64,000 bases of DNA, from assembly GCF_032118995.1 (NCBI RefSeq), contig NC_092654.1, forward strand, positions 372,001-436,000. Direction: 5' to 3'. Below the pieces are notes generated by a model. It searched no databases. It had not been told where the DNA came from and worked only from the letters and a program-made list of their open reading frames with translations. This DNA comes from Asterias amurensis (taxonomy: Eukaryota > Echinodermata > Asteroidea > Forcipulatida > Asteriidae). This document shows, piece after piece, positions 1 through 12,024 of the stretch (positions are counted from its first letter, which is position 1; each line of letters opens with the position of its first letter). The position numbers were made by a program, and so were the translations under genes.

Positions 1-128
1 TTCAAGAATCTTTTGGAACCTTTTTCATGGTTTATGGGTTTTAACATGTGCTTGATGTTGTGTCTTTAATTGCTTTGTGACTGCAGTTTCTTGCTACACA
101 CATCTTCTGTATTTGTTTATCTTTTCAG

Positions 129-3100
129 GAGACGATCGCAGCTGAAAGGCGAAGACAAGAGATTGAGCAGACTGTCTTAATAGATCAACTGTCAAGGTAT
201 TTGGATTTGGTCTCTCAGTTAAATCATTGTCACAGTGCAACCTGGGCACTTGAGCAGTAGATCTTAGTAGATCAACTGTCAAGGTATTTGGAATGGGTCT
301 CTCAGTTAAATCACTGTCACAGTGCAACCTGGGCGCTTCAGCAGAAAACAGTGCTTAATCATTTCTGCTTAGCAATAAAAAGGCTGGATACCAGTCACAG
401 CTTGTACATTTGACATAGTGGTTTGGCTGGTAACCATATTCTAGTAGGAATAAACTAGTTGTGCTTGGCTACTTTTGTGTTTAAGCAGCTCAACAAAATT
501 TGGCCCAGGTCAAAACTCGGCTTAAGAAAAAAGGTAAATTTTGATTACGGTCTTTATCTGAATTTTGGTGTTTGTTTTCAGGGCAGTTATTTGTGATCCT
601 GAACAAAACCAGAGGTGTGAAACTCCATTGTCTGGCCACACAACTCCGTACGGCCAATCAAGACCCAAGACTAGAGCCTTGCATGAATCGAAGTAAGTGT
701 AGATTACAACAAACTGGTTTGGATAATAGGTTTTGTGTGAGTTTTTACTGCTTTAAAAGTTCAAGTTCAGTTTCATGTAAGTATCGTTGAAGTGTGCATC
801 TTCAGTCCAAGGTTTGTAAATTAATTTGTCATTAGATTCAAACCCATACTCTGCTGAACAGAGACACCAGAGCTTGAGTGCAATGCTCTTAACCGCTTGG
901 CCACGACACCCCAATAGCTTGAACAGTTTGAACAGTTTTCCTGAAACCCAATTCTCATTTGTCTGTATTGATTCAGAGTAAGGACAAGTGGAACAGTGAC
1001 TGAGAACTTACTTGAGAAGCGTCTAACATTCAATGCTCGAATCATTACAAGGAGTGGCCATGATGCACTGAGGGAGCTTTGTGGCTTCTTTTTTGACCTG
1101 GATAGTACCATGACTGTATACGAGTATCGCAACTTTGGCTCAAAGTAAGTGACATATTACATCAACAACAGAAATTACAATTGGAAAGGTAAAAGGTTTA
1201 TCTGAAAATAAGTTCAGGTTTATTTTTTTGGTATCCTTACTCGTTGGATATTATTCTCTCATTTTAAAAACTATCAAATTAATTTAGAGGATTTCATTGT
1301 GAGAGTTGAAAATGTTGCCCTTATTTTATTCCCTCTTTTATGAGTAAGCAAGGGTGATGTTTTCTGATTTTGTTTCTTGTTGGTCTCATTTAAGTGTGGT
1401 TTAGTTTCATTCATAGTTATTATTTGCGTTCTGATTGGTTGACAGATCCAAGGCTCTACCATTTATCCAGAAGGGGAAGTACTGTCATATGACTGGTAGA
1501 AGGAAAGGCAGGTTGTACACTGTGCAGGATATATCAGCGGTAGGTATTGTATTTGAGACCAACCAGAGATCTGTTTTCTTACCCCAAAGATAGAACTTGT
1601 TTCCACTGACACAACTTATCTTGCGGGGATGTCGTGGCCGAGCGTATAAGAGCATCAGACTCAAGTTCTGGTGGTTCATCAGGATGTGGGTTCGAATCCC
1701 GGTCGTGACACTTGTGTCCTTGAGTAAGACACTTAACCATTGCTTCTCTCAACCCAGGGGTAAAAGGGTACCTGTGAGGGCAGAGATGGATTATGTGAAT
1801 GATTATTCGCAGCGCGGCTGTATACTCCTCAGGGAGCTGAGATGGTTTAAGGAACGATTGAAGGCCTAGTGATCAGGGGTTATAATGTCAGAAGCGCTTT
1901 GATATGCCCTTCGCGCTGTGATAAAGAGCTTTATAAAAATTGATTATTATTATTATTATTGCTATCTTTGTTGTTCTTATTCACACAGGGGGCTAGTTTG
2001 ACATTTGCGAGTGGAGATCATCCTTCACTGTCTAGCGCCTTAAGAGCTTCTCCCATACTCCTTCTAAGGATTACTCATGTTGATGAGAATGCAAAAGAAA
2101 AACTCATGTAAGTATTTAAGCTGTTGTAAACAATTCTGCTATCTGGCAAACGTTCATATGATTTTCACAACAAGTATTGACACCATTTTACACAGGTGTC
2201 GCGCTCACCATTTTGTTGGTCAATAGGTTTACATGTAAATGCCGCACTTTAGCTCCCCTGAGTTATTTTTTACATTAAATTGTTCACAATCTTAAGAAGA
2301 ATCTTGATGCAATGTCAAATCAATGTTGCGGTTTGATTGCCATTTGTTCCCAGAAGTAACAGATCTTTGAAACTTTATATAATAATAATATTGATATTTA
2401 TTCCATAGCATTTTCCATACTTAAAATTATCAAAAGCGCCTCACAACAAAAATGATTATGAAGTAGTAAAACAATGACATAGTAAACAACCCATTTGTAA
2501 AAAATGAGCAAAGTAAAAATAAGTTATAGATTAAACATAAGTTTTAAAAAACTGTGTCTGTGTTTTACAATAGTTTCTGATCTCTCTATCTAGATTTAGC
2601 AATGGGCGGATACCTTACGATCCACAGGAGTATCATGCTAAGATGGATCCACCAATCACAAAGCAGGAAGCTATAGATCAAAAACTCATTACCAAAGTCC
2701 AAGGTAGGTTTGAGATAACTGCTGATAATCTGCTGCTAGGACCTTAATACCTACAATCCCGGCCATATCTCATTGGGCCCCCTGCCCCCTTTCAATGTTG
2801 GTTCTGATTGCACGGTCTTCTGCATTACAGTCAACATTGATCGGGGGACGGAGGGGGTGGAATTATTATTGTCAGTGGGAAGTGTACAGAGAATGGTTTT
2901 ATGTAATGTTAGGAATGGGTGGCACAAGCATTTTGGCCGGGATTGTAGCTTTGGTTTCAAATTGATTGTTTGCTTCTATGCATAACACTTTGCTAAGCAT
3001 GGAAAAGTCTCACTTGGCAGGAATAGGTTGCCATGTCATTTACGTTGTTGCAAACTTATCTGCTTAACAGCTTTATGTAGTTTGGCCTCTGAACAAATAT

Positions 3101-5539
3101 GAACAATACAAAGTATCGAATCTGTATCGATACTGTCGAATTTGATCAAACAATGGAAATGCATAGTTATAACTCTTACAGTGCAGTGTGTAATTGAAAT
3201 ACTTTCTCTTGACCTCTGTGTGAGGGCGCTCTACTCATCCAGTGACATCATACACGCACACAAGGTCTTCTTTATATAACCTTTGTCAAAGATTTCTCAT
3301 GGTGTTTCTGTGAAACATACACTTGAAAGAAACTCTTGTTTGTTTGATTCCTTCAGAGTCAGTCAGAGCCCAACTTCGCAAGAGAGCATGTAAGACATTA
3401 ACTGGACTTGGGCGTCACTTCAGGCAGATAGATAAATCGGGTGATGGTGTGTTAAGCAAAGAAGAACTACGACATGCGCTGGATACATACCACATTAAAG
3501 TGGACCCTAATGTAAGTTAAACACTTGTAGCATACTGGCTAGCAATATACAAGGTTGCTGGTTCAAATCCCAGACAGAGTGTTGTCACAGATCCTAGAAT
3601 AAATACCAAGGGAGGGATCACATCATCTCTGGCTCAGTAGCTCTTACCTTAAGTTGCACTGCTTTCTTTAGAATTCTCACCAGATATAACTTTTATTTTG
3701 ATAAAATGTTCTCTTTCTGTTTCACAAATTAAACTTATACATTTTTCTGAGTTACAAATCTACTGCCAGGAAAAGGAACAGAGGTAAAAAAAACATCAAA
3801 AAATCGCAAGTCTTTTACCAATTTAATTCTTTGGTGTTTATTGGCAATCAAGTGCAAAAATGTCACTACCTATCTTACACTCTTACTACCAGAAATAATC
3901 ATAGGAACAGAGGTATAAAAAAAACCATACAAAATAGTGAATTGTACAAGCTATCAAAGGGCTCATGCAACTGTTGACTCATCATCAAAAGTGCCTTATT
4001 GTACATGTATATAATTTTGTTTATTCTGGGTTTCTCTCAGTTGTTTGAGACGCTGTGGCTCGTGTTGGATCAGAATGAAGACCAATCCATAGACTATGGT
4101 GAATTCCATCGAGCTTTCCTGGGAGAAATGAACGAAAGGAGAAAAACATATGTTAGGAAGGTAAGACATTTTTGAAACATACTTGAGACAGTGCAGTCTG
4201 TGTACTCCCAGGGGAGCTTAAATAAGGGAAGAGTGATGAGATAGTTTTAGCGCCGTGAGCATCCAACAGTGACAGATTTGGAGCTATGTAAGAAGCCACT
4301 ATAACTATTATTTTTACTATTGTGTTGACATTTTTTTTAATTTTATTTTTTACAGGCGTTTCAGAAAATAGATGCCAATAAGTCTGGAACCGTGAGTAAA
4401 GATGAGTTGAAGAAGTTTTTCAATGTGCAGAAACATCCGCATGTTCTCCAAGGTAGGCAACATTTACACTTCGCTCTTATACCTAATCCTTCTGAGAAAT
4501 ATCTCAGTAGATAGATGACGACTTAAAGAACTTCTAAAATTGTTTTGATGTATGTAGTGTGGCTGAACTAACTGCGGCTACCCTACAGCGAAGCAAAATC
4601 GCTCCTGAACCAGCCACACAACCAAGAAGAAGTGGGTGGTTGTTGCGTCAATGGGCAGCAGCCTATGACTATTTATAATGATGATTAGTGTTGCCTCACG
4701 TGGGAACTTTAGTTGTACAGACCATGTACTGTTGACTCTCGTAAATACGAGCTTGGAAGATACGAGACACGGTTTAACGTGAGGTATTTTACCGCTCCCA
4801 AACTGTCCCATGCATGTTTCTATGTCTTAAAAAGTGGAAGATACAAGCATGGTTGTAACAAGGGGACGGATAATAAATCTGTTTTATTTCACAAAATGTT
4901 TTGTTTTCATACTTTTGTAGCAAGATATCAAAATTATTGTTTCGAAAAAGCTTACTGTTCAGTCAAGGTTAAAAAAAAATATATTCTTGTTGCCAAACGA
5001 TTTTTTGGATCGACCTGGATAAAATGTTCTGTCTGGTCCGACAACCAGAAACATTTTGTTGTTAACTTAAATGCTTGATATGCTACTTTGCCTATATGCT
5101 GACGGTTATCAGCGAAAAAAGTTTCAGCATAGGCGCTACATACATAGTATCAAATCTGTCCCGTCGTATTCACAGGAGCGACAAGTTAGACAAAACTTTG
5201 CTATGATTTTTATCTTGAGTTATAAAAAGTATAAAATTTCTATCATTATATTCAACAAAAATTCATTATCATTGATAATTTTGTGCACAGGACACTTGTG
5301 AGAATATTATTATAATCTTAGAAAGATTTGATCACTTTTGTTTACTGCTACCTTTGCCTTTTTTCCCAACAGGTCTTGTGACTGCTGTAGAAATAATGGA
5401 CGACTTCCTTGAGCTGTTTGACGGTCGCAGAAAGGAAATAAGTTATGGAGAATTTGAAGATTACTATGAAGGTGTTAGCCTAGCTACAAGCAACGATGAC
5501 GACTTCTGTAATATGATGTCAGCTTGTTGGACTATATAA
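129..5539 (+). CDS. CAPS2: Calcyphosin-2-like EF-hand protein, 3' ten exons (5' truncated by window)
   Basis: Exons read as 129-196, 582-692, 977-1144, 1446-1539, 1989-2107, 2594-2703, 3357-3511, 4041-4160, 4356-4452 and 5373-5539 (TAA). All have GT/AG borders and phases that join in one frame, giving 402 visible residues. The protein matches calcyphosin-2 as I remember it: 'ELCGFFFDLDSTMTVYEY', 'LPFIQKGKYCHMTGRRKG', then EF-hands, and the family C-terminal phrase 'ISYGEFEDYYEG'. Three canonical 12-residue calcium loops are visible: DKSGDGVLSKEE, DQNEDQSIDYGE and DANKSGTVSKDE. A fourth, near 'FDGRRKEISYGE', is degenerate. The likely role is a cytosolic Ca2+ sensor; the precise function of CAPS2 is poorly known. 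The 5' exons and promoter lie upstream of base 1. Introns hold a SINE (1625-1965) and a SINE tail (4185-4322). The exon ending at 196 is followed by a tandem copy of its own donor. Confidence 0.9.
175..348 (+). repeat. 87 bp tandem duplication spanning an exon end and its splice donor
   Basis: Copy 1 (about 175-261) holds the last 22 bases of a CAPS2 exon, its GTATTT donor and intron start. Copy 2 (about 262-348) repeats this with a few substitutions, including the whole CAACTGTCAAG|GTATTTGGA exon/donor junction. Use of the second donor would keep the frame (87 = 3 x 29), but the added segment reads into an in-frame TAG at 258-260. Confidence 0.85.
340..512. mobile_element. MITE-like repeat, 'slug' family ('TGCTTAGCA ... 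AAGCAGCTC')
   Basis: Sequence from 'TTTCTGCTTAGCAA' through 'GGATACCAGTCACAG' and 'GGCTGGTAACCATATTCTAG' to 'GTTTAAGCAGCTC' recurs with the same order of words at 22690-22862 and again, more diverged, at 63155-63310. It lies in a CAPS2 intron. The recurrence in the window is the evidence; the superfamily is not known to me. Confidence 0.55.
1625..1965 (+). mobile_element. tRNA-derived SINE, full-length-looking
   Basis: The head is tRNA-like, with an A box at 'GTGGCCGAGCGTATAAGAG' and a B box at 'GGGTTCGAATCCCGG' (about 1687-1701), resembling tRNA-Leu. A body follows, then a tail 'GAGCTTTATAAAAATTGATT' running into an (ATT)n microsatellite, as expected for LINE-mobilised SINEs. The body and tail recur without the head at 4185-4322 and 41450-41640. 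It lies in a CAPS2 intron. Confidence 0.85.
3826..3870 (+). repeat. Short dispersed repeat, first copy (intron of CAPS2)
   Basis: 'TTTATTGGCAATCAAGTGCA' and following bases occur here and again at about 6467-6505, nearly identical over some 40 bp, with unrelated flanks. It may be the edge of an unrecognised element. Confidence 0.6.
4185..4322 (+). mobile_element. SINE 3' fragment
   Basis: 'GTGTACTCCCAGGGGAGCTT', a body ending 'GGAGCTATGTAAGAAGCCAC' and an (ATT)-like end match the body and tail of the SINE at 1625-1965. The tRNA-like head is missing. It lies in a CAPS2 intron. Confidence 0.6.
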
Positions 5540-5689
5540 GTAAAGTGTGTGCACAAAGATGGCCAGGAATCAGATACATACATTCCTTGTACCTTGTTAT
5601 AAAATGGTTTATGTATAAATGGTTTATTTATTTAAAAATGTCATCGCAGCATAAAAGTAAATTCCTTGTACTTTGTAGTAGGCAGAAGC

Positions 5690-5990
5690 CAAATGCTTAC
5701 ATTTCTTATTGGGCAATTCAAAAGAAACCAAATGAAACATCTGCAGCGTCTACAAAACTTTGCTGCCAGACTAGTTTCTCTCACCAGTAAATATTCCTGC
5801 ATCACTCCTGTATTACAGGATCTCCACTGGCTGCCAATATCACACAGGATTCAGGACAAACTTGCTCTACTCATTTTCCAAATCCTTCACAACAATACTC
5901 CAGAAAAATCTCACCTGTTCAAAAAAGCATACTCACACAATCCTCGGTCCTAACTTGTCTTTCCCTCCTCAACCAACGGATACCGGCACT
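5690..5990 (+). mobile_element. LINE fragment, CR1/L2-like reverse transcriptase C-terminus
   Basis: Just downstream of the CAPS2 stop, one frame reads 'LQRLQNFAARLVSLTSKY', then 'ITPVLQDLHWLPISHRI' and 'KLALLIFQILHNNTP'. This is the well-known C-terminal segment of CR1/L2-type LINE polyproteins (pattern RLQ..QN.AARLV ... ITP.L..LHWLP...RI..K). Only about 300 bp remains, without the catalytic YADD region, so it is a dead 5'-truncated copy. It may form part of the CAPS2 3' UTR. Confidence 0.8.
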
Positions 5991-8050
5991 ATACCGAAAG
6001 TGTTCAATATTATTATTCTACCTTGCATTTGGCATGAAACAAAGAAAGTGCATTCCTTAAACCTTGAAACAGGCAGGAACCAATTGTACATTTCTTGTAC
6101 CTACTCTTTAAACCCCAAACAGGGGTGTGATATTTTTAGGGTTTTGAAACCAAACAAGTTTGATACAAGACCTTCTTTCAGTCAATCTTCGATACAAATT
6201 TTAACCATTTGCTTTTGAGGGTTAATTAAAGAGAAGTCTTGTCACTCAACACATTTAAGAATCTTAATTGTTTGTTTCCTTCAAAAACCTGTATGAATTT
6301 GGTCTCAAATTACCTTTTTAGGATGAAACTAAGTTCTTTCCTTGTTTCTGTATTAATTATTCATACTCAAGTTGAACTGTCCGGTCTTGTACTCATTATG
6401 GTCCAATTTAGTTGCAGATTTTCAGACTGTTAGGTCTAATCTAAATTGTATGACATCTTTGGTAATCATTTTGGTATTTATTGGCAATCAAGTGCAAAAA
6501 TGTCAGTTCCACATTATTTGATGTTTTCTGGTGATACATCTGGCATTCTTCAATATTTTTTAAAGTTTGTTTACAAACTTTCAAGTTAAATTTGTTTTGA
6601 ATCAAAGGGCGTAGGTTCTCTTTTAGTCATTCTGTTAGTTGACTACATTTTGGAAGTCCAAATTGCACCCCCATGAAAAAAAGCAAGGGGGAAATTGTGA
6701 CCATTACAGAACATGTTTCTAGGACAGACTTGTCACCTGGAACAATTCTCGAATCATCTAATTTTTGAAAACTTATGACATTCAGTAGAGAATAAGGAGT
6801 AAAGGAGCATTTTGTGTTGTGTTTCTATTTCTATATTTTGTTCATTTATTTGAAGGTAAAATTGCAAGGCTCATCTTGTTAAATTTTGAGTATTAAAAAC
6901 AACAACCTCACGAACTTGGGTTCAAAGCCTGGCAGGTTTTGATTAAAACCATTAAAATTAAGCCTTGCAATTGTCATGCCCCGAGTCTTTCCCTGATCTC
7001 GGTTGGACCTTCAATAGATGTTGTTACACTGACCAAATTGAAAGACAAAGGAAAACCAATTATATTTACACGAAAATGTACACATTTATTTACAATGAAT
7101 TCACAAAAATATTAAAGTTAACGATGTCTTAATGAAATAACTTTAAAGAGTCGTTTCCGGTTGTACAATCTCTGTAGATGTGTGTCTCTCTCTTTCTATC
7201 TCTACATCACTCCCACTCCTTGTCTTTAGAGTCTGTAGAATCTATTGAGTTCAGTTAGCCTTTGGGTCGTACTCTGCCCGGTCCCAAGTCGGCCCTCGAC
7301 CAAGCACATCAACTTCTAAGAGTGGTTTAAACCCTTTCGGGAAAACCCTAAAATTAGCAAATTCTACACAATTTAAAGTAAAATTACACTACTTATTAGC
7401 TATATTTCTTCACAGTGGTTTGACAATGCACTTTCAATCTTTACCGCAATTTAAATCAATACTAATACAAACTTTCTCTCAATGACTTTCTTGTACCAGT
7501 AAATCAAAGTTTTAGTGAAAAGTGGCTATTATAAAAACAATCTTTTGGAATAAGGACAATTGTTAAACAGCTACTTACATCTCGTTTTGCTGATCCTGGA
7601 TTATACTGTCTGGCGGGTCTTTTGAGCAATATTTCGGTGTTTCAGACGCCTTAAACTGATTCACAAAACTCAGTCAACTATGGCTGGAAAAACTACGTAA
7701 ACTCTAGAGTTCTCAATTAGAATAATTGGAGTTCTCAATAACCCAACAATCATCGAGCTGGCTGGCGGCAGTCCTCTCCTCAGGAATCTCAGATGGAATC
7801 TGACACACCTAGAAATGTAATTTATCTCGTGACTATAGCCCGCATTCCTAATCTTACACACAAAAGAACTAATGGTCTGATTCCTTCTTGGCCAATCGGA
7901 ACTCTTAAACGTCTCGAAAGTTTGTAACCTTTAGGCCTATCCTAGCAAAAGTTGAACACAAAGAAGCCAAAGGTATTTGGCTCGAGCCCTTTGTGTTCTC
8001 TTTTTAACTACGTTTTGATTTAAAGTTGGTCATACGAAGGTTTCAAATTA
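5991..8050. other. Gene-free stretch downstream of CAPS2
   Basis: I see no supportable exon here. It contains the second copy of the 3826-3870 repeat at about 6467-6505. A weak tRNA-like B box lies near 6905-6930. From about 6970 to 7950 is a moderately GC-balanced segment of unknown origin beginning 'TGTCATGCCCCGAGTC', which may be an old element but has no recognisable ends. Confidence 0.4.
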
Positions 8051-8073
8051 AACTCGAATGCAAGTGGAGTAAG

Positions 8074-8150
8074 AAGGAGTAGATGCATTGGAAGGGCTCC
8101 GAACTCCAGTTCGAAACGTCTTGGGATCGAATCCCGCTACCGATTTTTTT
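8074..8150 (+). mobile_element. Probable tRNA-derived SINE head
   Basis: A B-box-like 'GGGATCGAATCCCGCTACC' follows about 50 bases of degenerate tRNA-like sequence and is followed by a T run (a Pol III stop). No cloverleaf can be drawn with confidence, so this is more likely a SINE remnant than a tRNA gene. Confidence 0.35.
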
Positions 8151-8266
8151 TTATATTCAACCATAAAAAAGGTGCATAACTATAAGTTCGTTTCAAGTTT
8201 TAAGTTTTTTTCTCAAGCGTTGAGTGCATGCCACTGCGAAGTGAGTCGAGACTTCGCGGCCCGGCA

Positions 8267-8548
8267 GGTGTCGCATGCAATTATGTCCTCTATGCAATCA
8301 AGACCGCCGGACATTATTGCATATGCAATCAAGACCGCCGGACGGTGTTGCATATGCAATTGTGTCCGCCCGGACACTGCTGCATGATGCAATTGTGTCC
8401 GCCCGGACAATACGTGTATACAGTCATGTAATGTCCGCCGGACGGTCACTGCATAGCCCCGGACGCGACGCGCCCTGGACACGATTGCATATGCAAAAGT
8501 GTCCGGAGCGGACAGTACTGCATGGCGGACACAATTGCATCTGACACC
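8267..8548. mobile_element. Palindrome-rich TIR element, copy A
   Basis: The left end 'GGTGTCGCATGCAATTATGT' is an inverted copy (3 mismatches in 22) of the right end around 8527-8548 ('GGACACAATTGCATCTGACA'). The inside is a chain of small palindromes: TTGCATATGCAA at 8317-8328, 8348-8359 and 8485-8496, alternating with GTCCG-CC-CGGAC type palindromes. A second, longer relative with the same ends is at 12025-12514. No clear target-site duplication and no coding capacity are seen. The superfamily is unknown. Confidence 0.7.
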
Positions 8549-8559
8549 GGCCACACACC

Positions 8560-10110
8560 GCTCTGTTACCACCGTGGCTCAAACCGGGGATCTCTGGCTT
8601 CTTAGCGCCCCCCCCCCCCCCCCCAGGTTGTGATACATTTTTGTATCTACTGCATGATCCTCTAAACCCTAATATTCAAAATATTTTTTTGAAAGCTTGC
8701 AACTTATGATAATCAGCTTGGCGCACGACTTTTGGCCTACGGCGGTTGTGTACTACGCTTCTGCTCATCCAAGTAGACCTACTTGGGATACGCCCCCGTG
8801 CCATCATTATATGTAACCCCCCCACCGTTTACAACGTAGCCTACTAAGTTTTACAAAATTAAATTTTTGCCGAAGAGAAAAGTTAACAGGGGCCTACTTG
8901 TCTAACTCCTTATCTTTCGTATATAATGGTTCCTTTTTTTCTATTTCCTTTCTATTCTGTTTTGTTTTCTTTACTGATGAATGGGCTTTAAACTAAAATT
9001 ATTAAATTTTTTGTCAGAAAAATTATTTGTTAAAGAAACAACCAATAATATTACTGATATTGTGCAAAGAACATGTTCCATTATTTTTTACGACTCAAAA
9101 GTAAAATAACCTTTCTGTTCTTGTTGTTTTTATGGAGTGCGCCCTCTGTAGTTCATTTGTAGGTAACTATGATGTAATGCGTCGTGCGCATGGAGGGAAT
9201 GTTTACATTCGACGAGTTTGACAGATGAGTAATTCAACAAAATGTCTGTTTTGAAGACGATCTAAGGATTCTTATTAAATGTGGATGTTCATCAAAGTCT
9301 TGAGTATTACTGCAAGCTGAGAATCATGCATACATTCCGTGGTGACTGTGACTGATGTGGTAGGTAGTGAAAACTGAAAGACTATACACTCTGTTTTCCT
9401 TCGTCGTGCAAACACTGACTGTACTGTGTACTGCATGTTGCGACTCCATCCATGCTGTGATTTAGAATGCTGTTGACAGGACGTGTTCATCGTAATCATG
9501 TCCTCACTTTTGATGTCTTTGGATGATCTTCTTCCACGATACAACCAATGGTAACCATGTTAACTTTATCTATCATCACTTATTTAACTCAAGGAGTTCT
9601 CATTGTAAAATATAAATCAGTTTTTGTTTGTGCACATCCACAATGATTGATTGTTTTTTATAATATAAATACTCGTAGAGTCGTACTCCACGACTAATTA
9701 ATGTCAGGCCGTCCAAGTGCAATGCTGCATTGAGGTGAACAGACCCCTCTTGCATTTGACGCCATCTTTGATACCAAACAATGCATGAACGGCAACATTT
9801 ACGAGCTGCGAATGACTCTCACTTTGTCAATGTGTAGCTGTTCGTTTAGTAGCCATGCATTTATGTAGGCCCTAATAGCACTCCTTTACTTCAGGCCCTT
9901 TTCATTAGCCTGGAGGCCCCTGTATTTCTACTGCTTGAACAACAAATGTCTAAAGTTATGGATCCTGCTGAGTCAACTAATGTAAATCATATGTAAACGT
10001 AGCTCTTCGTTAATCCCAGCAGTGAGAGAAGGCTTTTGACTTCTTATGGGCCAGGCTATGCAATATGTTCTATAGTATATTGGTGTATGAATTCAGAGTT
10101 CCATTTCAAT
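8560..10110. other. Gene-free stretch; possible but weak first-exon-like ORF
   Basis: A poly-C run lies at about 8610-8624. At 9499-9551, ATG TCC TCA ... reads 'MSSLLMSLDDLLPRYNQ' up to TG|GTAACC, which could be a short first exon with a donor, but no downstream exon was found. Unspliced it stops at once (18 aa). The rest holds nothing I recognise apart from a CTCF-core-like word on the minus strand at 9139-9146. Confidence 0.3.
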
Positions 10111-10174
10111 TAGTTGCGATAACGTAACCCTCTTCGGCTTCGGCATCGGGAGGAGGGTTACATTATTGCAACTA
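10111..10174. repeat. Short perfect-ended hairpin (about 23 bp arms)
   Basis: 'TAGTTGCGATAACGTAACCC' and its near inverse (TTGCAATAATGTAACCC read on the other strand) flank a GC-rich loop. A decayed relative starts near 53397 ('AGTTGCGATAATGTAACCC'), so this is a dispersed fold-back repeat. Confidence 0.65.
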
Positions 10175-10559
10175 CAGTTCAATGAGGAGTTTTTAGTTGA
10201 ATCTTTTACTTTGACTTGAGTTGTATTGTAAAGTAAAAGTTCTCTGAATAACTTTTCACAATCAAATCAGCACCACCAGTGTTGTCTGAAGTATTGCTAA
10301 AAATAAAACTTGTATCTTGGATGTGATTTTACTTAAATCCACTCTATTACTACCTGTGTTGCAGATCAAACTATCCTCACCTTACCTCAAATGGACTTGT
10401 GAGGGCGCTCCAGCTTATGTATGCTGTCAACTTTGTATGCTGTCAACCTTTGTGTGCTGAGTGCCTCATCTAAGATGGAATGACACTAGGAAAACTGCCT
10501 ACCAGTCAACCAGCACCTCTCCAACCTGGATGCTTAGTTTCATCTCTGAGTTGACATAT

Positions 10560-11655
10560 AAAGGTATTTTGAGAAACATTTTTATTTTTAAGGTGCTTTA
10601 ACAAAAAATTAAAGGTATTATGAAAAACATAGATATTTATTGTTGTTTTCTGGGTAAAAGTTTTTTGAGGAGAATTTTTTTTTCAGTAAAGTGTAATAGG
10701 TTTTGTTCTTCTTTTTTTCTTTCCTTCTCAAATTACAGAAATTATTTTGAAAGGAAGAAAACATTTCCTATTGTAAAAGAAGGTCTTAGTTCAGTTTTAG
10801 TAACAATTGTTTAAAGGTGTTTTTAGGAACATTACTTGTTGTAAAGATATTTAGAGAAACATTTTTTTTTGTAGTAGTTTTGAGCAACATTTTGTTTCCC
10901 AGTAAAATGCAATAGAATTTTTTTTAACCAATGGATTTTTTTTTCTCCAAAATTACAGATATTATTGTGAAATGAAGATAAGCATTTCCTGTTTTTACCA
11001 GTCCTTTTTTTTGTGTAGTTGAAGTACTTTGGTCAATTTTAGTAAAAAATTTTAAAATGTACATAAAAATGAAATTAAAGGTTTTTTAAGAAAAAAAATT
11101 TGTTTAAATGTGTTTTGGGAAACTTCATTACTTTAAGGTGTTTTAATAAACTAATATTAAGGTGTTTTTAAAAAATAACATCTTATACTTTTTTTTTGAT
11201 AAACATAATTTTTTTCAGTAAAGTTTATTATAATAACTTTTTTTAAACCAAAATGTTCTTAACCTTTTTTGAAATGCAAAAGAATTATTTTTAACCAATG
11301 TATTTTTTTTTCTCCAAAATTACAGATATTATTGTGAAATGAAGATAAGCATTTCCTGTTTTTACCAGTCCTTTTTTTTGTGTAGTTGAAGTACTTTGGT
11401 CAATTTTGGTAAAAATTGTAAAAAGATGCATAAAAAATAAATTAAAGGTTTTTGAGAAAAAAATTTGTTTAAAGGTGTTTTGGGCAACTTCATTACTTTA
11501 AGGTGTTTTAATAAACTAATATTAAGGTGTTTTTAGAAACTTAACATCTTAAACTTTTTTTTTGATAAACATAATTTTTTTCAGTGAAGTTTATAATAAT
11601 AACTATTTTTTAAACCGAAATGTTCTTAACCTTTTTTGTTGGTTAAATTCAGAGT
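10560..11655 (+). repeat. AT-rich degenerate tandem repeat, about 367 bp unit
   Basis: Two adjacent units carry 'AATTACAGATATTATTGTGA' (about 10951 and 11318), 'AAGCATTTCCTGTTTTTACC', 'GTAGTTGAAGTACTTTGGTC' and 'AACATAATTTTTTTCAGT' in the same order, offset about 367 bp. A more diverged partial unit lies at about 10610-10810. There is no coding capacity. Confidence 0.7.
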
Positions 11656-11863
11656 TTTTTCCCAAAACCATCTTTAAAAATCAAACTTTAAAAAAAACAA
11701 AAAAAATGTTTTATGTCTAGGATCATTGTACATAAATAAACTTTTTCCCTGGTAGGCCATCAAATAATTTTTTCACTGGATATAAATGTTTTGTAGTGAT
11801 AATTTTAAAATTCCAATTCCTAAACTTAACCTGATTTCCAAATCTAATCGAAACACCATGAAC

Positions 11864-11883
11864 AACCCTAACCCTAACCCTAA
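11864..11883 (-). repeat. Short interstitial telomere-like repeat (CCCTAA)3
   Basis: Three tandem CCCTAA units, the complement of the animal telomere repeat TTAGGG, within AT-rich sequence. Confidence 0.7.
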
Positions 11884-12024
11884 GAGATTAATGTGAAGTT
11901 TAATACAAATTTCTTCGCATAATTTTATGTACAGTGATTGCATCTGAAAAAAAAATTCCCTGTTTGTTCAAACTGAACAATTTACTCTTGGAGAAACAAT
12001 TTTTTCTCTCTTTTGATTTTGTCA

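Noticed and set aside
6970-7950. Possible old solo long terminal repeat starting TGTCATGCCCCGAG
   Set aside because: I could not find a matching end, a target duplication or any internal part, so the call has no support beyond the first few bases.
9275-9551. First exon of an unknown gene (MSSLLMSLDDLLPRYNQ)
   Set aside because: The donor is plausible, but no partner exon was found within many kb on that strand; kept only as a note.
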